Positions 43,086-52,540 of a DNA stretch of 64,000 nucleotides are shown piece by piece. This DNA comes from Rhodovulum sp. 12E13 (GTDB lineage: Bacteria > Pseudomonadota > Alphaproteobacteria > Rhodobacterales > Rhodobacteraceae): assembly GCF_003340565.1 (NCBI RefSeq), contig NZ_QPLK01000009.1, forward strand, positions 62,001 to 126,000, read 5' to 3'. How positions within the stretch are numbered: the stretch's first letter is position 1; each line of letters begins with the position of its first letter. The notes under the pieces were generated by a model that was not told the DNA's origin, did no database searches, and saw nothing but the letters and a program-made list of their open reading frames with translations. The position numbers and the translations under genes are program-made.

Positions 43086-43535
43086 TCACCCGGCAGGCGG
43101 GATTTCCAGCCAGATCGTCACGGGCCCGTCATTGATCAACTCCACCGCCATGTCGGCGCCGAAGCGGCCCGTCTCGACCGGCACGCCGTGGCCGGCCAGC
43201 GCCTCGGCGAAGCGCAGGTAGAGGCGCTGGCCCTCCTCGGGCGGGGCGGCGGCGGAAAAGCCGGGGCGGTTGCCGCGCGAGGTGTCGGCGGCCAGCGTGA
43301 ACTGCGAGACCACCAGCGCGCCGCCGCCTGTGTCGATCAGCGAGCGGTTCATCCTGCCCGCCTCGTCGTGGAAGATCCGCAGTCGCGCGAGCCTGGCGGC
43401 AAGCTTGTCGGCCTCGGCCCCGCTGTCGCCCTGCATCGCGCAGACGAGCGCCAGCACCCCGGGGCCGGTGGCGCCCACGCGCTCGCCCGCCACGCGCACC
43501 TCGGCGCGGGAGACGCGCTGGATCAGCGCCCTCAT
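43086..43535 (-). CDS. dtd: D-aminoacyl-tRNA deacylase
   Basis: 149 residues. It removes D-amino acids wrongly attached to tRNA. The head [18 protein letters not shown] and both active-site motifs are present: SQFTL (about residue 77) and NDGPVT (about 135, the cis Gly-Pro motif). Length matches E. coli Dtd (145). The start overlaps the stop of the PfkB kinase gene by four bases, giving translational coupling. Confidence 0.96.
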   Translation of the reverse strand: MRALIQRVSRAEVRVAGERVGATGPGVLALVCAMQGDSGAEADKLAARLARLRIFHDEAGRMNRSLIDTGGGALVVSQFTLAADTSRGNRPGFSAAAPPEEGQRLYLRFAEALAGHGVPVETGRFGADMAVELINDGPVTIWLEIPPAG

Positions 43536-44461
43536 GCGAGTTCGCTTCGCGTCGGCGGGTTGGCGCCCGCGCGCGAGACGGTGACCCCGGCCGCCGCGAC
43601 ACCGAGCTTCAGGGCGGCCTCCAGCACGTCCTCGTCGGGTGTGCCGAACCAGCCCTTGGTCAGCGCACCCGCCTCGTCGAGCCCCGCCAGCAGGCCGGCG
43701 TTGAACGTGTCGCCGGCACCCACCGTGTCGACCACCTGCGCGCGGCGGGCGGGCACGTGCAGGTGGCCCGCCGCGTGGTGCGCGGTCACGCCGCGCGCGC
43801 CCTCGGTCACGCAGACGAGCCGCGCGCCCCGGCCGATCAGGGCGCGGGCGTGGTCTGTCGCGTCGCCCGGTCCCATCAGCCAGCCTAGATCCTCGTCGGA
43901 GACCTTGACGATGTCGGCCTGCGCCAGCATCGCGCCGATCCGCGCGCGGTAGGCGGCCTCGTCGGCGACGAAGGTGGGACGCACGTTGGGGTCGAGCATG
44001 GTCACCGCGCGGGGGGCGAGGCGGGTCATCAGCGCGGCGTGGGCCTCGCCGCAGGGCTCGGCCGCGAGCGAGATGCCCCCGAAGAAGGCGGCCCGCACCG
44101 GGGCGAGGGCGGCCTCGTCCGGCAGGTCTGCCGTGGTGAGCGCACGCGCCGCCGTCGCCTCGTCGTAGAAGGCGTAGCTGGCCTGCCCGTCGCTGAGATC
44201 GACGAAGGCCAGCGTCGTGGGCCGGTCGGAGCGCACGGCCAATCCTGCATCCACCCCGTCGGCCTCCAGCGCCGCCGCGAGCCGGCGCCCGAAGAGGTCG
44301 CGCGACAGGCCGGTGAAGAGCGTGGCCGGCGCGCCGAGCCGGGCCAGCGCGATGGCGGTGTTGAAGACGGCCCCGCCGGGCACGGGGGCGAAGCAGGGCT
44401 CCCCCTGCGCGCTCTCGCGCGGGAGCATGTCGATCAGCGCCTCGCCCGAGCAAAGGATCAT
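43532..44461 (-). CDS. PfkB family carbohydrate kinase, fructokinase-like
   Basis: 309 residues. The N-terminal pattern [16 protein letters not shown] resembles fructokinases. The first PfkB signature is [15 protein letters not shown] and the second, with the catalytic Asp, is [17 protein letters not shown]. It phosphorylates a sugar with ATP; fructose is the best guess. No sugar transporter is adjacent. It is coupled to dtd downstream; a 382-base gap with two copies of the 19-base element lies upstream. Confidence 0.88.
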   Translation of the reverse strand: MILCSGEALIDMLPRESAQGEPCFAPVPGGAVFNTAIALARLGAPATLFTGLSRDLFGRRLAAALEADGVDAGLAVRSDRPTTLAFVDLSDGQASYAFYDEATAARALTTADLPDEAALAPVRAAFFGGISLAAEPCGEAHAALMTRLAPRAVTMLDPNVRPTFVADEAAYRARIGAMLAQADIVKVSDEDLGWLMGPGDATDHARALIGRGARLVCVTEGARGVTAHHAAGHLHVPARRAQVVDTVGAGDTFNAGLLAGLDEAGALTKGWFGTPDEDVLEAALKLGVAAAGVTVSRAGANPPTRSELA

Positions 44462-44602
44462 GCGGCTCGCCCTCCCGCTGCCATTGAGGCAGTTCGGGCG
44501 GGGGCATGCAAGCCCGCAGATCGGCCTGGGCAGGCACGCCCTGGGCGGCCCGACCCGCGGCGCGCCGGAGAGGGCGACGGCGCCGCCGCGGGGTGGGCTT
44601 GC

Positions 44603-44621
44603 GTATTTGGAACAGAAAGAA
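44603..44621 (+). repeat. 19-base intergenic element, copy 3
   Basis: GTATTTGGAACAGAAAGAA, flanked by GGGT on the left and ACCC on the right that could pair around it. Confidence 0.75.
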
Positions 44622-44777
44622 ACCCTGGAGGGTGCGCCCCGACCGGCGGCCCCGCTTTACAGGCGGACGGGCTCGCGGGCCGGGGCGGCTTCTTCCTGTA
44701 CGGTCATCGGCTCGCCAGCCTGTACCGCCCCGCCACATTCGCGCATCACGGTTAATTCGGGGTTATCGGGCCTGGGT

Positions 44778-44796
44778 TTCTTTCTGTCGCAAATAC
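44778..44796 (-). repeat. 19-base intergenic element, copy 4
   Basis: GTATTTGCGACAGAAAGAA on the minus strand, just beyond the stop of the zinc-ribbon gene and inverted relative to copy 3, about 155 bases away. Confidence 0.75.
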
Positions 44797-44843
44797 GCAC
44801 CGGCGCGGCGGATCGGCTCTTCGCGTCGCCGGGGCAGGGCGGG

Positions 44844-45989
44844 TCAGAAACCGCCAGGCGCCGGAGCCATCCCCTCGCTCACGGCGATCAGGTAGCCGAC
44901 CGTGCTTGCCGCAAGCAGACCGAGGGCGACGGCCAGCGCGATCTTCCACCCCGAATACGGCCGCTCGCCCTGCACCCGGCCGGTCTGGCCGTTGACGAGA
45001 AAGCGGAACGACCGGCCGCGATAGCGGTAGGCGGCCACCCACACCGGCAGCAGCACGTGCTTGAAGGTGATGCCGGACACGTCGGTGTCGATCCGGTGCA
45101 CCCGCTGGCGATCGCCGCCGATGTCGAAGCGCACGTCGCGCTCGATCGTGCGGTCCATCCGGGCACGGGCGTCGTCCCACGCCTCCTCCAGCCCGATCGT
45201 GTAGGCCTCGGCGCGAAAGCCCGCCAGGTATTCCGGGTTGTAGGGCTCGAGCGCGGCGAGGTCCCACGGCGGCAGGGCGCGGGCGAAGCTCTCGGGCAGC
45301 GAGCGCGAGGCGAGCACGAGCACGTCGTCGAAGAAGCGCGCCACCCGGCCGCTCTTCGGTGTCCAGCGCACCTTGGCCACCCGCACGGTCTGGCGCTTGC
45401 CGTCGCGCGTCACGGTGCGGGTCTCGTAGTAGACCGTGCCGCGCTCGCCGTGATAGGCGCTCTTGGTGTCGGCGTCGAAGGTCCAGTGCGGCACGTAGAT
45501 GCCGGTCATCTTCCGGCCCCGGCGGGCATAGTCCTTGAGCCCCGAGGGCGCGAACCACAGCCGGCCGAACCATGTCTCCATCGCCTCGTGCGCCGCGGGC
45601 TCGTCGAGCAGGAAGGGCAGGACGGCGCGCGGCTTGATGTGCCGGTCGGTCGCCGCGCCGGTCACCACGGGGGTGGCGCAGAACGGGCATTCGGCGGCGT
45701 GCAGGCCGGGCTCGAACTCGACCCGCGCGCCGCAATTCGTGCAGGAGAGGACGCGCGTCTCCTCCTGCTCGATTTCGGGCAGGGTCCGGGCGCGGGCGGC
45801 CTCGAAGTCGAGCTCGCGGATGGTGGCCCGGCGCCACGGGCCGCCGCTCGTCTCCTGCTCCGTGCCGCAATGGGAGCAGACGAGCATCCCGCGGCCGGGG
45901 TCGAAGCGCATCGCCGCCCCGCATGCGTCGCAGGGGAAGAGACGCTCGGCCTCGGCGGCGGTCGCGTGGTCCGTTCCGGTCGTGCTCAT
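44844..45989 (-). CDS. zinc-ribbon membrane protein paired with the SPFH gene
   Basis: 381 residues. Two zinc ribbons are visible at the N-terminus: CDACG with CSHCG, and CTNCG with CPFC. The centre (KMTGIYVPHWTFDADTKSAY) is typical of proteins annotated as TFIIB-type zinc-ribbon or PriA-like, a name that reflects the zinc ribbon, not replication. One C-terminal membrane helix (about 345-367: WKIALAVALGLLAASTVGYL) anchors it. It begins 6 bases after the SPFH gene and is surely co-transcribed with it. The role is unknown. Confidence 0.85.
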   Translation of the reverse strand: MSTTGTDHATAAEAERLFPCDACGAAMRFDPGRGMLVCSHCGTEQETSGGPWRRATIRELDFEAARARTLPEIEQEETRVLSCTNCGARVEFEPGLHAAECPFCATPVVTGAATDRHIKPRAVLPFLLDEPAAHEAMETWFGRLWFAPSGLKDYARRGRKMTGIYVPHWTFDADTKSAYHGERGTVYYETRTVTRDGKRQTVRVAKVRWTPKSGRVARFFDDVLVLASRSLPESFARALPPWDLAALEPYNPEYLAGFRAEAYTIGLEEAWDDARARMDRTIERDVRFDIGGDRQRVHRIDTDVSGITFKHVLLPVWVAAYRYRGRSFRFLVNGQTGRVQGERPYSGWKIALAVALGLLAASTVGYLIAVSEGMAPAPGGF

Positions 45990-45995
45990 GAGGTG

Positions 45996-47141
45996 TCAGG
46001 CACCCGATGGCGGCGGGGGCGGGGGCGGGGGCGGCAGCACGGTGAAGAGCTGGGCGAGCTCGCGCACGTCCTCGGCAGGCAGCCAGCCGTCCTGCCCCGG
46101 AGTCCAGACCAGCGTCTCGCGCCTGAGGCGCCCCTGCTTGACCATCCGCCCCATGTCGGCACGGCTGAAGGGGCCATCGGTCTCGCCGTTCTCGGCGACG
46201 TGCCAGACATGCTCGACCGGCGGGGGCGGTGGCGGGGCGGCCTGCGCGGGCGAGCCCTGCGGTGCCCCCCACGGCCCCGGCTGCGCCATCTGCCCCGACA
46301 GCTGGTTGGCCATCGCCACCCCCATGCCCATGCCGAGGCCCGCGCCCATGCCCGCCCCGCCGCCCGGCTGCTGGGCGGCCTGGCTCATCGCCTCGGCGGC
46401 GGAGTACCGGGTGAACTTGCCAAGATCGCCCGCGAGCCCCATCGAGGTGCGCTTGTCGAGCGCGGCCTCGACCGCCGGCGGCAGCGAGATGTTCTCGATG
46501 TAGAACTCGGGCATGACCAGCCCGTATTCGGCCAGCACCTTCGACACTTCCGCCGCGATCAGGCGGCCCATGTCGCCGGTGTTGGCTGCCATGTCGAGCA
46601 CGGGGATGCCCGACGAGGCCATGACGCGCGAGGCTTCCTGAACGATGATGTTGCGGATCTGGAAGCGGATCTCGTCCATCGTGAACTCGCCGTCGGTGCC
46701 GACGATCTCGCGCAGGAACAGGGCGGGATCGGTCACCTTGATCGTGTAGGTGCCGAAGGCGCGGATGCGCGTCGGCCCGAACTCGGGGTCGCGCAGCATG
46801 ATGGGGTTCTTTGTGCCCCACTTGAGGTCGGTGAAGCGGGCCGTCGAGACGAAGTAGATTTCCGATTTGAAGGGCGAGCGAAAGCCGTGATCCCAGTGCT
46901 GCAGGGTCGTCATGACCGGCATGTTGTTGGTCTCGAGCATGTAGAGACCGGGGGTGAAGACATCGGCCAGTTGCCCCTCATGGACGAAGACCGCCGCCTG
47001 CCCCTCGCGCACTGTCAGCTTGGCGCCGTACTTGATCTCGTGGCCCTCGCGCTCGAACCGCCAGACAAGCGTGTCGCGGGTGTCGTCGGTCCAGTGGATG
47101 ACGTCGATGAACTGGCCGGAAAGGAAGTCGAAGATGCCCAT
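45996..47141 (-). CDS. SPFH domain protein with C-terminal GYF-like domain
   Basis: 381 residues. The SPFH/band-7 domain covers roughly 30-260: FEREGHEIKYGAKLTVREGQ, FTPGLYMLETNNMPV, FKSEIYFVSTARFTDLKWGT. A Gly/Met-rich linker (GGGAGMGAGLGMGMG, about 270-290) leads to a GYF_2-like domain with WHVAENGETDGPFSRADMGR and TLVWTPGQDGWLPAEDV. Related proteins assemble on membranes as scaffolds under envelope stress. The zinc-ribbon protein is its direct downstream partner. The head MGIFDFLSGQFIDVI is well conserved in this type. Confidence 0.92.
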   Translation of the reverse strand: MGIFDFLSGQFIDVIHWTDDTRDTLVWRFEREGHEIKYGAKLTVREGQAAVFVHEGQLADVFTPGLYMLETNNMPVMTTLQHWDHGFRSPFKSEIYFVSTARFTDLKWGTKNPIMLRDPEFGPTRIRAFGTYTIKVTDPALFLREIVGTDGEFTMDEIRFQIRNIIVQEASRVMASSGIPVLDMAANTGDMGRLIAAEVSKVLAEYGLVMPEFYIENISLPPAVEAALDKRTSMGLAGDLGKFTRYSAAEAMSQAAQQPGGGAGMGAGLGMGMGVAMANQLSGQMAQPGPWGAPQGSPAQAAPPPPPPVEHVWHVAENGETDGPFSRADMGRMVKQGRLRRETLVWTPGQDGWLPAEDVRELAQLFTVLPPPPPPPPPSGA

Positions 47142-47201
47142 GGGTGCCGCCCCTCGATGCGTTCGCCACGACTATAGCGGCCCGGATGCGGCCCGGCGAG
47201 A

Positions 47202-47264
47202 CCCCGGTGGCCACCGGGGAAAACGCGCTTGGAAGCGCGTTGCCAAGGCCGTTCCAACGGCCTT
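47202..47264 (-). terminator. three consecutive perfect hairpins after lldP
   Basis: CCCCGGTGG plus complement (47202-47219), AACGCGCTT-GG-AAGCGCGTT (47222-47241) and AAGGCCGTT-CC-AACGGCCTT (47245-47264) stand in a row in the 143-base gap between lldP and the SPFH gene, both on the minus strand. They probably terminate or attenuate lldP transcripts before the SPFH gene. Confidence 0.6.
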
Positions 47265-47284
47265 GCCCCGCGTCGACGGGGCGC

Positions 47285-48766
47285 TCAGGACGCCAGCACG
47301 TAGACGATGCCGCCGAGCGCGGCGGCATAGAGCAGCCCCGGCGCGAGCGTCCGCGCCAGTACCGTGCCCTCGCGGCCGACAAGGCCCACCGTCGCCGCGC
47401 CCGCGATGATGTTGTGCGGCGCCACCACGTTGCCGATGGCCGAACCGGCGCCCTGCGCCGCGGCCATCGTCACCGGCGCGAGACCCAGCGTCTCTGCGGC
47501 CGAGAGCTGGAGCTCGGTGAACAGGATGTTCGAGGCGGTGGCCGAGCCGGTGACGAACGTCCCGAGCACGCCGAGGAAGGGCGCGACGAGCGGCCAGTAG
47601 CGCCCCGCCTCGGCCGCCGCGTCGGCCAGTGCGGCGATCATGCCCGCATGGACCATGAGCCGCGACAGCAGCAGCATGGCGAGGAGCGCGAGCGCGACCG
47701 CGCCGAGGCGGGCTGCCGCCGCCGTCACGGCGCCGGGCACCGCGCGGGCGCGCCCCGTCGCCAGCGCCGCGCCGATCAGCCCGGCGAAGAGCAGCGTGCC
47801 GGGGTGATAGAGCGGCGCGAAGGCGCCCGAGAAGCCGCCCGGCAGCTCCCACGCCAGCGCGAGACCCGACAGCGCCTCCTGCAGCGGGCCGACCAGTCGC
47901 GTCAGGAGCACGAGTGCGAGGATCGCGAGATAGGGGGCGAGATCGGCCGCGAGGCCCTCCGGCCGCCGCGCCTCGGTGCGAGGGCCGAAGCGGACCAGCA
48001 GCGCGACGAAGGCGGCCCCCCCGATCAGCGCACCGCCAAGGCTCGGCAGTTCCGGCCCGATCAGGCCGGCGAGCGCGACCGAGGGAATGAAGAAGCAGAG
48101 CGCCGCGACGAGCGCCCAGCCGATATCGCGCAGCCGCAGCGGCCCCGGCGCGGCGAACCAGAGGGCGACCAGCAGCAGGAATGGCCCCAGCGCGGCGTGC
48201 ATCAGCGTGACGGTCAGCGCGATCTCGCGCCCCGAGAGGCCCGACAGCGCGACCTGCGTCAGCGTCGGCGTGCCCACCGCGCCGAACGACACGCCCGCCG
48301 CGTGGCCCAGAAGCGCCAGCACCACAGCGCGGGCGGGTGCAAAGCCGAGGCCCGCGAGCAGCGGCGCGGCCAGCGCCACCGGCGTGCCGAAGCCGGCCGC
48401 GCCCTCGATGAACAGGCCGAAGAACCACGCGATCAGGATCACCTGCATCCGCCGGTCGGTGGTCAGGCCCCCGAGCGCGTCGCGGATGCGGCCCACCGCG
48501 CCGGTCGCCTGCTGGAACTCGTGCAGCGCGAGCGCCGGCAGGATCACCCAGAGGATCACGCCCGTCGCGTGCAGCGCCTCGGCCAGCGTGCCGCCCGCCG
48601 CCGGCCCCCGGCCCCCCGGCGCCGCCGCGCCGAGGTCGAAGATCGTCAGCGCCAGCACCGCGGCGACGGCGAGGCCGATGCCGCCCGCACGGGCCGCCGA
48701 CAGGCGCAGCGCGCCGATGCCGGCCAGAACCACGGCGATGGGCAGCGCGGCGAGCGCGGCGGTCAT
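47285..48766 (-). CDS. lldP: L-lactate permease (LctP family)
   Basis: 493 residues with about 12-14 membrane helices. Family stretches are [58 protein letters not shown] and [20 protein letters not shown]. It imports lactate or glycolate with protons. No lactate dehydrogenase is nearby. It starts 19 bases after the DUF2927 gene, so it is probably transcribed with the TelA-XpaC group, an unusual place for a lactate permease. Confidence 0.93.
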   Translation of the reverse strand: MTAALAALPIAVVLAGIGALRLSAARAGGIGLAVAAVLALTIFDLGAAAPGGRGPAAGGTLAEALHATGVILWVILPALALHEFQQATGAVGRIRDALGGLTTDRRMQVILIAWFFGLFIEGAAGFGTPVALAAPLLAGLGFAPARAVVLALLGHAAGVSFGAVGTPTLTQVALSGLSGREIALTVTLMHAALGPFLLLVALWFAAPGPLRLRDIGWALVAALCFFIPSVALAGLIGPELPSLGGALIGGAAFVALLVRFGPRTEARRPEGLAADLAPYLAILALVLLTRLVGPLQEALSGLALAWELPGGFSGAFAPLYHPGTLLFAGLIGAALATGRARAVPGAVTAAAARLGAVALALLAMLLLSRLMVHAGMIAALADAAAEAGRYWPLVAPFLGVLGTFVTGSATASNILFTELQLSAAETLGLAPVTMAAAQGAGSAIGNVVAPHNIIAGAATVGLVGREGTVLARTLAPGLLYAAALGGIVYVLAS

Positions 48767-48785
48767 GCGCCCCCCGTGCGCCGCC

Positions 48786-49739
48786 TCACGTCTCGCCCCC
48801 GACCAGCTCCTCGGCGATGGCGCGGGCGATCGGGGCGGCCTCGTGCGACTGCATTCCGGGGCGCAGCCGGTCGTCGTAGAGCATCCGCAGCAGGAGCTCG
48901 TCGTGCCGGGTCAGCAGCGCGAATTCCTCGTCGTCGTTGAAGATCGAGGGCCGCGCCGCCGGGCTGTCGTTGGCCAGCCCCAGGCCCTGCGCCACCTCCT
49001 CGTGCAGGCAGGACAGGCGCAGCAGATCGGGGTGCTCCGCCCGGATCACCGCCACCGCGCGCACGTATTCGCGGCTCGCCCCCTCGGAGAAGGCGAAGAC
49101 GAGGCAGAAGGTCGAGCGCGGCATGTCGGTGATGGTGCGCAGCGCGGTCTGCCCGATCCCGGGCACCAGCGCACGCAAGCGGTCGGCATAACCGCGCCGC
49201 TCGTCCTCGTGCAGCATCAGCACGTGGAAGTTGCCGCCGTCGCGCACAGCGCGGATAGGGTGGCCCGTCACGCGCGACAGCCGCGCGGCCAGCGTCGAGA
49301 GGGCGGCGCGGTCATCGCGGGCCTGAGATGGCGGGACGGTCTCGCCGAACTCGATCTCGAGCCGCACCGGCCCCGTCCAGCGGCGCAGGTCACTTTCGGT
49401 CTGGCGCGCGACCATCGCGCCGTTGTTCTCGACATATTCGTCGAAGAGCGCGATGCGCACGAAGTTCTCGGTCAGCATCCGCGCGTCGAAGGGCGTGTCG
49501 CGGCCCCCGCCGTCGGTGCGCAACAGCCCCTGCGCCAACAGGTCGGACTGAACCCGCGCGTAATAGCGCGCGAGCGCCCGGCTCTCGGAGCTGCGCTCGG
49601 GCGCGGGGAGAGACGCCTCGGCGGCGCGGTCGGGGCGCGAGGGTGGCGTGGGCGACACACCGACCGGGGCCGGCGTGCACGACGCCAGCGCCAGCGCGAC
49701 GGCTGCCGCCCATCCCGCCCGGAGCACGCCCTCGCCCAT
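48786..49739 (-). CDS. DUF2927 lipoprotein
   Basis: 317 residues. A lipoprotein signal is visible: hydrophobic [14 protein letters not shown] with the acylated Cys at about residue 21. The mature part has [15 protein letters not shown] and [13 protein letters not shown]. Near the C-terminus it has [18 protein letters not shown], followed by [20 protein letters not shown]. The HEEVAQ core looks like a variant of the zinc-protease HExxH helix, but the function of this family is unknown. It follows telA by 5 bases, implying shared transcription. The start at 49739 begins the signal peptide; the longer frame runs inside telA. Confidence 0.85.
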   Translation of the reverse strand: MGEGVLRAGWAAAVALALASCTPAPVGVSPTPPSRPDRAAEASLPAPERSSESRALARYYARVQSDLLAQGLLRTDGGGRDTPFDARMLTENFVRIALFDEYVENNGAMVARQTESDLRRWTGPVRLEIEFGETVPPSQARDDRAALSTLAARLSRVTGHPIRAVRDGGNFHVLMLHEDERRGYADRLRALVPGIGQTALRTITDMPRSTFCLVFAFSEGASREYVRAVAVIRAEHPDLLRLSCLHEEVAQGLGLANDSPAARPSIFNDDEEFALLTRHDELLLRMLYDDRLRPGMQSHEAAPIARAIAEELVGGET

Positions 49740-49744
49740 GCGCC

Positions 49745-50953
49745 TCAGCCGGTCGGCGCGGGCGCGGCGGCGGCGTCGCCGGAGCCGCCCCCGGTCGCAC
49801 GTGCCTTGGCGGACGCGAGCGTATCGCGCAGCTCGGCCTCCATCTTCTGCAGGTCGGCCTCGGCGGTGGCGCGGCGCTTCTTGCCCTCGTCGGCGATGGC
49901 GAGGCTCTCGTTGATCGTGGCGATGAGCGTCGCGTTGGCCTGCTTGACAGCCTCGATGTCGAACACGCCGCGCTCCATCTCCTCGCGCACCGTCTTGTTG
50001 GCCTGCCGAAGGTTCTCGGCATTCGCGGTCAGCAGTTCGTTGGTGAGGTCCGACGCCTCCTTGACCGCCTTGGCCGCCTCCGACGAGCGCTGGATCGTCA
50101 CCGCCTGCGCCAGCTGCGTCTCCCACAGCGGCACGGTGTTGACGAGGGTCGAGTTGATCTTGGTGATGAGCGACTTGTCGTTTTCCTGCACCAGCCGGAT
50201 CGAGGGGAGCGACTGCATGGTCACCTGCCGCGTCAGCCGGAGGTCATGCACCCGCCGCTCGAGGTCGTCGCGGGCGGCGCGCAGGTCGCGCAACTCCTGC
50301 GCCTTCATCACCTGGTCGTTCTCGGCCGCCGCCTCGACCTCGTCCTCCTTGGCGGGGATCGTCGTGGCGTCGAGCTCCGACAGCTTTTCCTCGCCGGCGG
50401 CGATGTAGAGCGCGAGTTCGTCGTAGAAGGCGAGCGTCTTCTCGTAGAGCACGTCGAGCGACTTGACGTCCTTCATCAGCGTGTGCTCGTGGCCGAGCAG
50501 CGTGTCGGTGATGCGGTCGATCTGAAGCTGCACATCCTCGTATTTCGACATGAACTCCGAGATCGAATTTCCGCCGCGATTGAAGATCCGCTCGAACCAC
50601 GAACGCTTGCGGTTGGGATCGAGCTCGTCGACAGAAAAGCCCCTGATGGTCGAGACGATCTCGCGCAGGCTGTCGCCGGCGGGGCCGACATCCTTGTTCT
50701 TGACGCCCGCGAGCATCGACTGGCTGATCTCCTGCAGTTCGGATTGCGCCGACGAGCCGAACGCCACGATCGAGTTCGTGTCGGCCATGTCGATCTCGTC
50801 CATGCGTTTGCGGATCGCGTCGCTCACCTGCGCGTCGGCCTCCTTCATGGGCACCACCGCCTCGGCGGGTGCGGGTTCCGGCAACAGGGCCTTGGTGACG
50901 GCCTCGACTTCCTCGAGCTCGGCCTCTGCCTTCTGGCGGACGGTGTCGGACAT
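49745..50953 (-). CDS. telA: toxic anion resistance protein, TelA family
   Basis: 402 residues, nearly all helical, cytoplasmic. Family sequence includes AFGSSAQSELQEISQSML, RGFSVDELDPNRKRSWFER, LDVLYEKTLAFYDELALYIA and DLRLTRQVTMQSLPSIRLVQ. TelA relatives were found in tellurite resistance but probably serve cell-envelope or membrane stress responses. The xpaC-like gene lies 45 bases upstream on the same strand, a known pairing. The ATG has GGAGAG about 8 bases upstream. Confidence 0.94.
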   Translation of the reverse strand: MSDTVRQKAEAELEEVEAVTKALLPEPAPAEAVVPMKEADAQVSDAIRKRMDEIDMADTNSIVAFGSSAQSELQEISQSMLAGVKNKDVGPAGDSLREIVSTIRGFSVDELDPNRKRSWFERIFNRGGNSISEFMSKYEDVQLQIDRITDTLLGHEHTLMKDVKSLDVLYEKTLAFYDELALYIAAGEEKLSELDATTIPAKEDEVEAAAENDQVMKAQELRDLRAARDDLERRVHDLRLTRQVTMQSLPSIRLVQENDKSLITKINSTLVNTVPLWETQLAQAVTIQRSSEAAKAVKEASDLTNELLTANAENLRQANKTVREEMERGVFDIEAVKQANATLIATINESLAIADEGKKRRATAEADLQKMEAELRDTLASAKARATGGGSGDAAAAPAPTG

Positions 50954-50998
50954 GGGGTCTCTCCGTGGATGGACAACCGGGGGTCTTCCGAAAGAAGT

Positions 50999-51901
50999 TC
51001 ACTCCATCGGCTTCACGCCCTCGCGCGTCAGCCGCTCGCGGAGCACCTCGATCTCGATGTCGAGGTCGGTGCGGTCGCTTTCCATCAGCTTTACCGTCTT
51101 CGCCGCGAAATTGCTCTCCAGATCGTCCAGCAGGGCGATGTAATCGGCCTTGGCCTGTGCGTCGGCGGTGCGGGAATACAGGTCGGCGAACTTCACGGTC
51201 GCGTCCCGCGCCCCCACGAGATAGACGCCGAGGAACTTGCGCGCCGAGGGCAGGTCGCGCGGATCCTCCTCGACCGTGCGGAACATCTGTCGTGCGGTCG
51301 TCTGGAACGCCTCGACCCGCCGTTCGAGCGCCCGGTCGCCCGCGCGGTGAATGGCCAGCCCCATCGCCTCGAGATGCGCCTCCGCCTCGTCGACCGCGCG
51401 CGCCACCCGCTCCGACTGGAAGCCGTCGGACGACACCCCCTTGTCTCTCAGCGGGTCGAGCCCGAAGGTCGCGAGCATGAGCGCCACCGCGATCAGACCG
51501 TAGAGCGCGGGCTCGATGAGGGCGGGCACCTCCGGGGCGAAGGCGGCCAGGAACACGCCCAGCCCCATGCCGACGGCCGAGACGATCTTGCGGGGGACGG
51601 CCGGCTTCCTGGCAACCTTGCGCTCGCGGTAGGCATCCTCGGCACGCAGGCCGTCCGACAGCACGAACACCGACCCCGCCATGACGCCGGCCGCCGCGAG
51701 GTCGACCGCCATGCCCACCGCATCCTGCCGGAAGGCGGTGACGAGCAGCGGCAGGGGCGCGAGGTAGAGCAGGTTGCGCCGCCCCCGCCCGCGTACGGGC
51801 TGGCCGAACGAGGGGCGCAGGCGCGCCGCGCCGGCCTCGCCCCCCGACGTCTTGCCGGCAGAGCCGCCGGGCGAGTATCTGCCGCCGAAGCGCTGGGCCA
51901 T
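50999..51901 (-). CDS. 5-bromo-4-chloroindolyl phosphate hydrolysis family protein (XpaC-like)
   Basis: 300 residues. A basic head (about 1-45) is followed by two membrane regions (NLLYLAPLPLLVTAF and MGLGVFLAAFAPEVPALIEP) and a helical cytoplasmic tail ending in TVKLMESDRTDLDIEIEVLR. XpaC of Bacillus was named for colour on a phosphatase substrate; its real role is unknown and it is usually encoded with TelA. The ATG at 51901 overlaps the stop of the small membrane gene (ATGA). Confidence 0.88.
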   Translation of the reverse strand: MAQRFGGRYSPGGSAGKTSGGEAGAARLRPSFGQPVRGRGRRNLLYLAPLPLLVTAFRQDAVGMAVDLAAAGVMAGSVFVLSDGLRAEDAYRERKVARKPAVPRKIVSAVGMGLGVFLAAFAPEVPALIEPALYGLIAVALMLATFGLDPLRDKGVSSDGFQSERVARAVDEAEAHLEAMGLAIHRAGDRALERRVEAFQTTARQMFRTVEEDPRDLPSARKFLGVYLVGARDATVKFADLYSRTADAQAKADYIALLDDLESNFAAKTVKLMESDRTDLDIEIEVLRERLTREGVKPME

Positions 51902-52110
51902 CACGGGCCTCCGATCAGGCCGGCGGAGACCCCGAAGACGAGGCACCACAGCACGGCGAAGGCCACCTTCGAGAGGGTGCCCGCGGTCACCGGCGTCTGC
52001 TCGACGGCCGTGCGTGCACCTGCCGCGAGCGCAGCCCCGGCGGTCACGATCGCCAGCACCAGCCCGACCGTGATCGCGACGGCGGCGGCCAGTGTGATGA
52101 GAATGCGCAT
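51901..52110 (-). CDS. small membrane protein preceding xpaC
   Basis: 69 residues with two membrane helices (about 3-30, LITLAAAVAITVGLVLAIV, and 47-67, VAFAVLWCLVFGVSAGLIG) and a short polar loop. It leads the minus-strand operon and is coupled to xpaC by a four-base overlap. Not recognised as a named family; probably a membrane partner of XpaC/TelA (inference). Confidence 0.7.
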   Translation of the reverse strand: MRILITLAAAVAITVGLVLAIVTAGAALAAGARTAVEQTPVTAGTLSKVAFAVLWCLVFGVSAGLIGGP

Positions 52111-52275
52111 GGTCGTGGCCTCCCCTCGCGCCTGGACGATCTATACGACATGGGTGCCACGGCGCAATCGCGCGAGAGGCGGGCGCCGCGCGGCGGTCAC
52201 AGATGCCTCAGTGCGGAACAGGGGCCGGTGCCGCCGCGCTGATCCCCCCGACGCAACACGCATCGGAGCCTCGCC

Positions 52276-52458
52276 ATGGAATTCCTCCTGGGACTCGTCG
52301 TGCTCGTGCTCGACATCTACGCGATCTATCAGACCCTGACGTCGAGCGCCTCGACCGCGGCCAAGGCCGCGTGGACGATCGCCATCATCCTCCTGCCCGT
52401 CCTCGGGGTGCTCGTCTGGCTGATCGCCGGGCCGCGGGGGCGCCCGCTTCGGGCCTGA
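52276..52458 (+). CDS. PLDc_N-type small membrane protein
   Basis: 60 residues with two helices. The pattern LVVLVLDIYAIYQTL, then AWTIAIILLPVLGVLVWLIAGPR is the cardiolipin-synthase N-terminal (PLDc_N) type without any phospholipase domain. Such short proteins are common but of unknown role. It is divergent from the small membrane gene, 165 bases away. The ATG has GGAGCC upstream. Confidence 0.8.
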   Translation: MEFLLGLVVLVLDIYAIYQTLTSSASTAAKAAWTIAIILLPVLGVLVWLIAGPRGRPLRA

Positions 52459-52540
52459 GGCGATACGCGCCGCGCGCGATCGGCTGGCCATCGGCGACCG
52501 GGCCGCCTAACCTCGCCCGCGCCAGGGGCGGGAGATGCCG

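Larger units (their letters stand above)
44462..44843 (-). other. intergenic region upstream of the PfkB kinase
   Basis: 382 bases between the zinc-ribbon gene and the kinase gene. It holds two copies of the 19-base element in opposite orientation (44603-44621 and 44778-44796), each flanked by short complementary arms such as GGGT and ACCC. An AT-richer tract at 44745-44765 could be a promoter. No gene seen. Confidence 0.45.

Noticed and set aside
44844-45989. Calling the zinc-ribbon protein a PriA-type replication protein
   Set aside because: No helicase motifs; the protein has a C-terminal membrane helix and is coupled to an SPFH gene.
44217-47177. Nearly 1000-codon plus-strand frame opposite the kinase, zinc-ribbon and SPFH genes
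   Set aside because: It crosses three real genes and two intergenic regions, which a true gene would not do; composition is that of a shadow frame.
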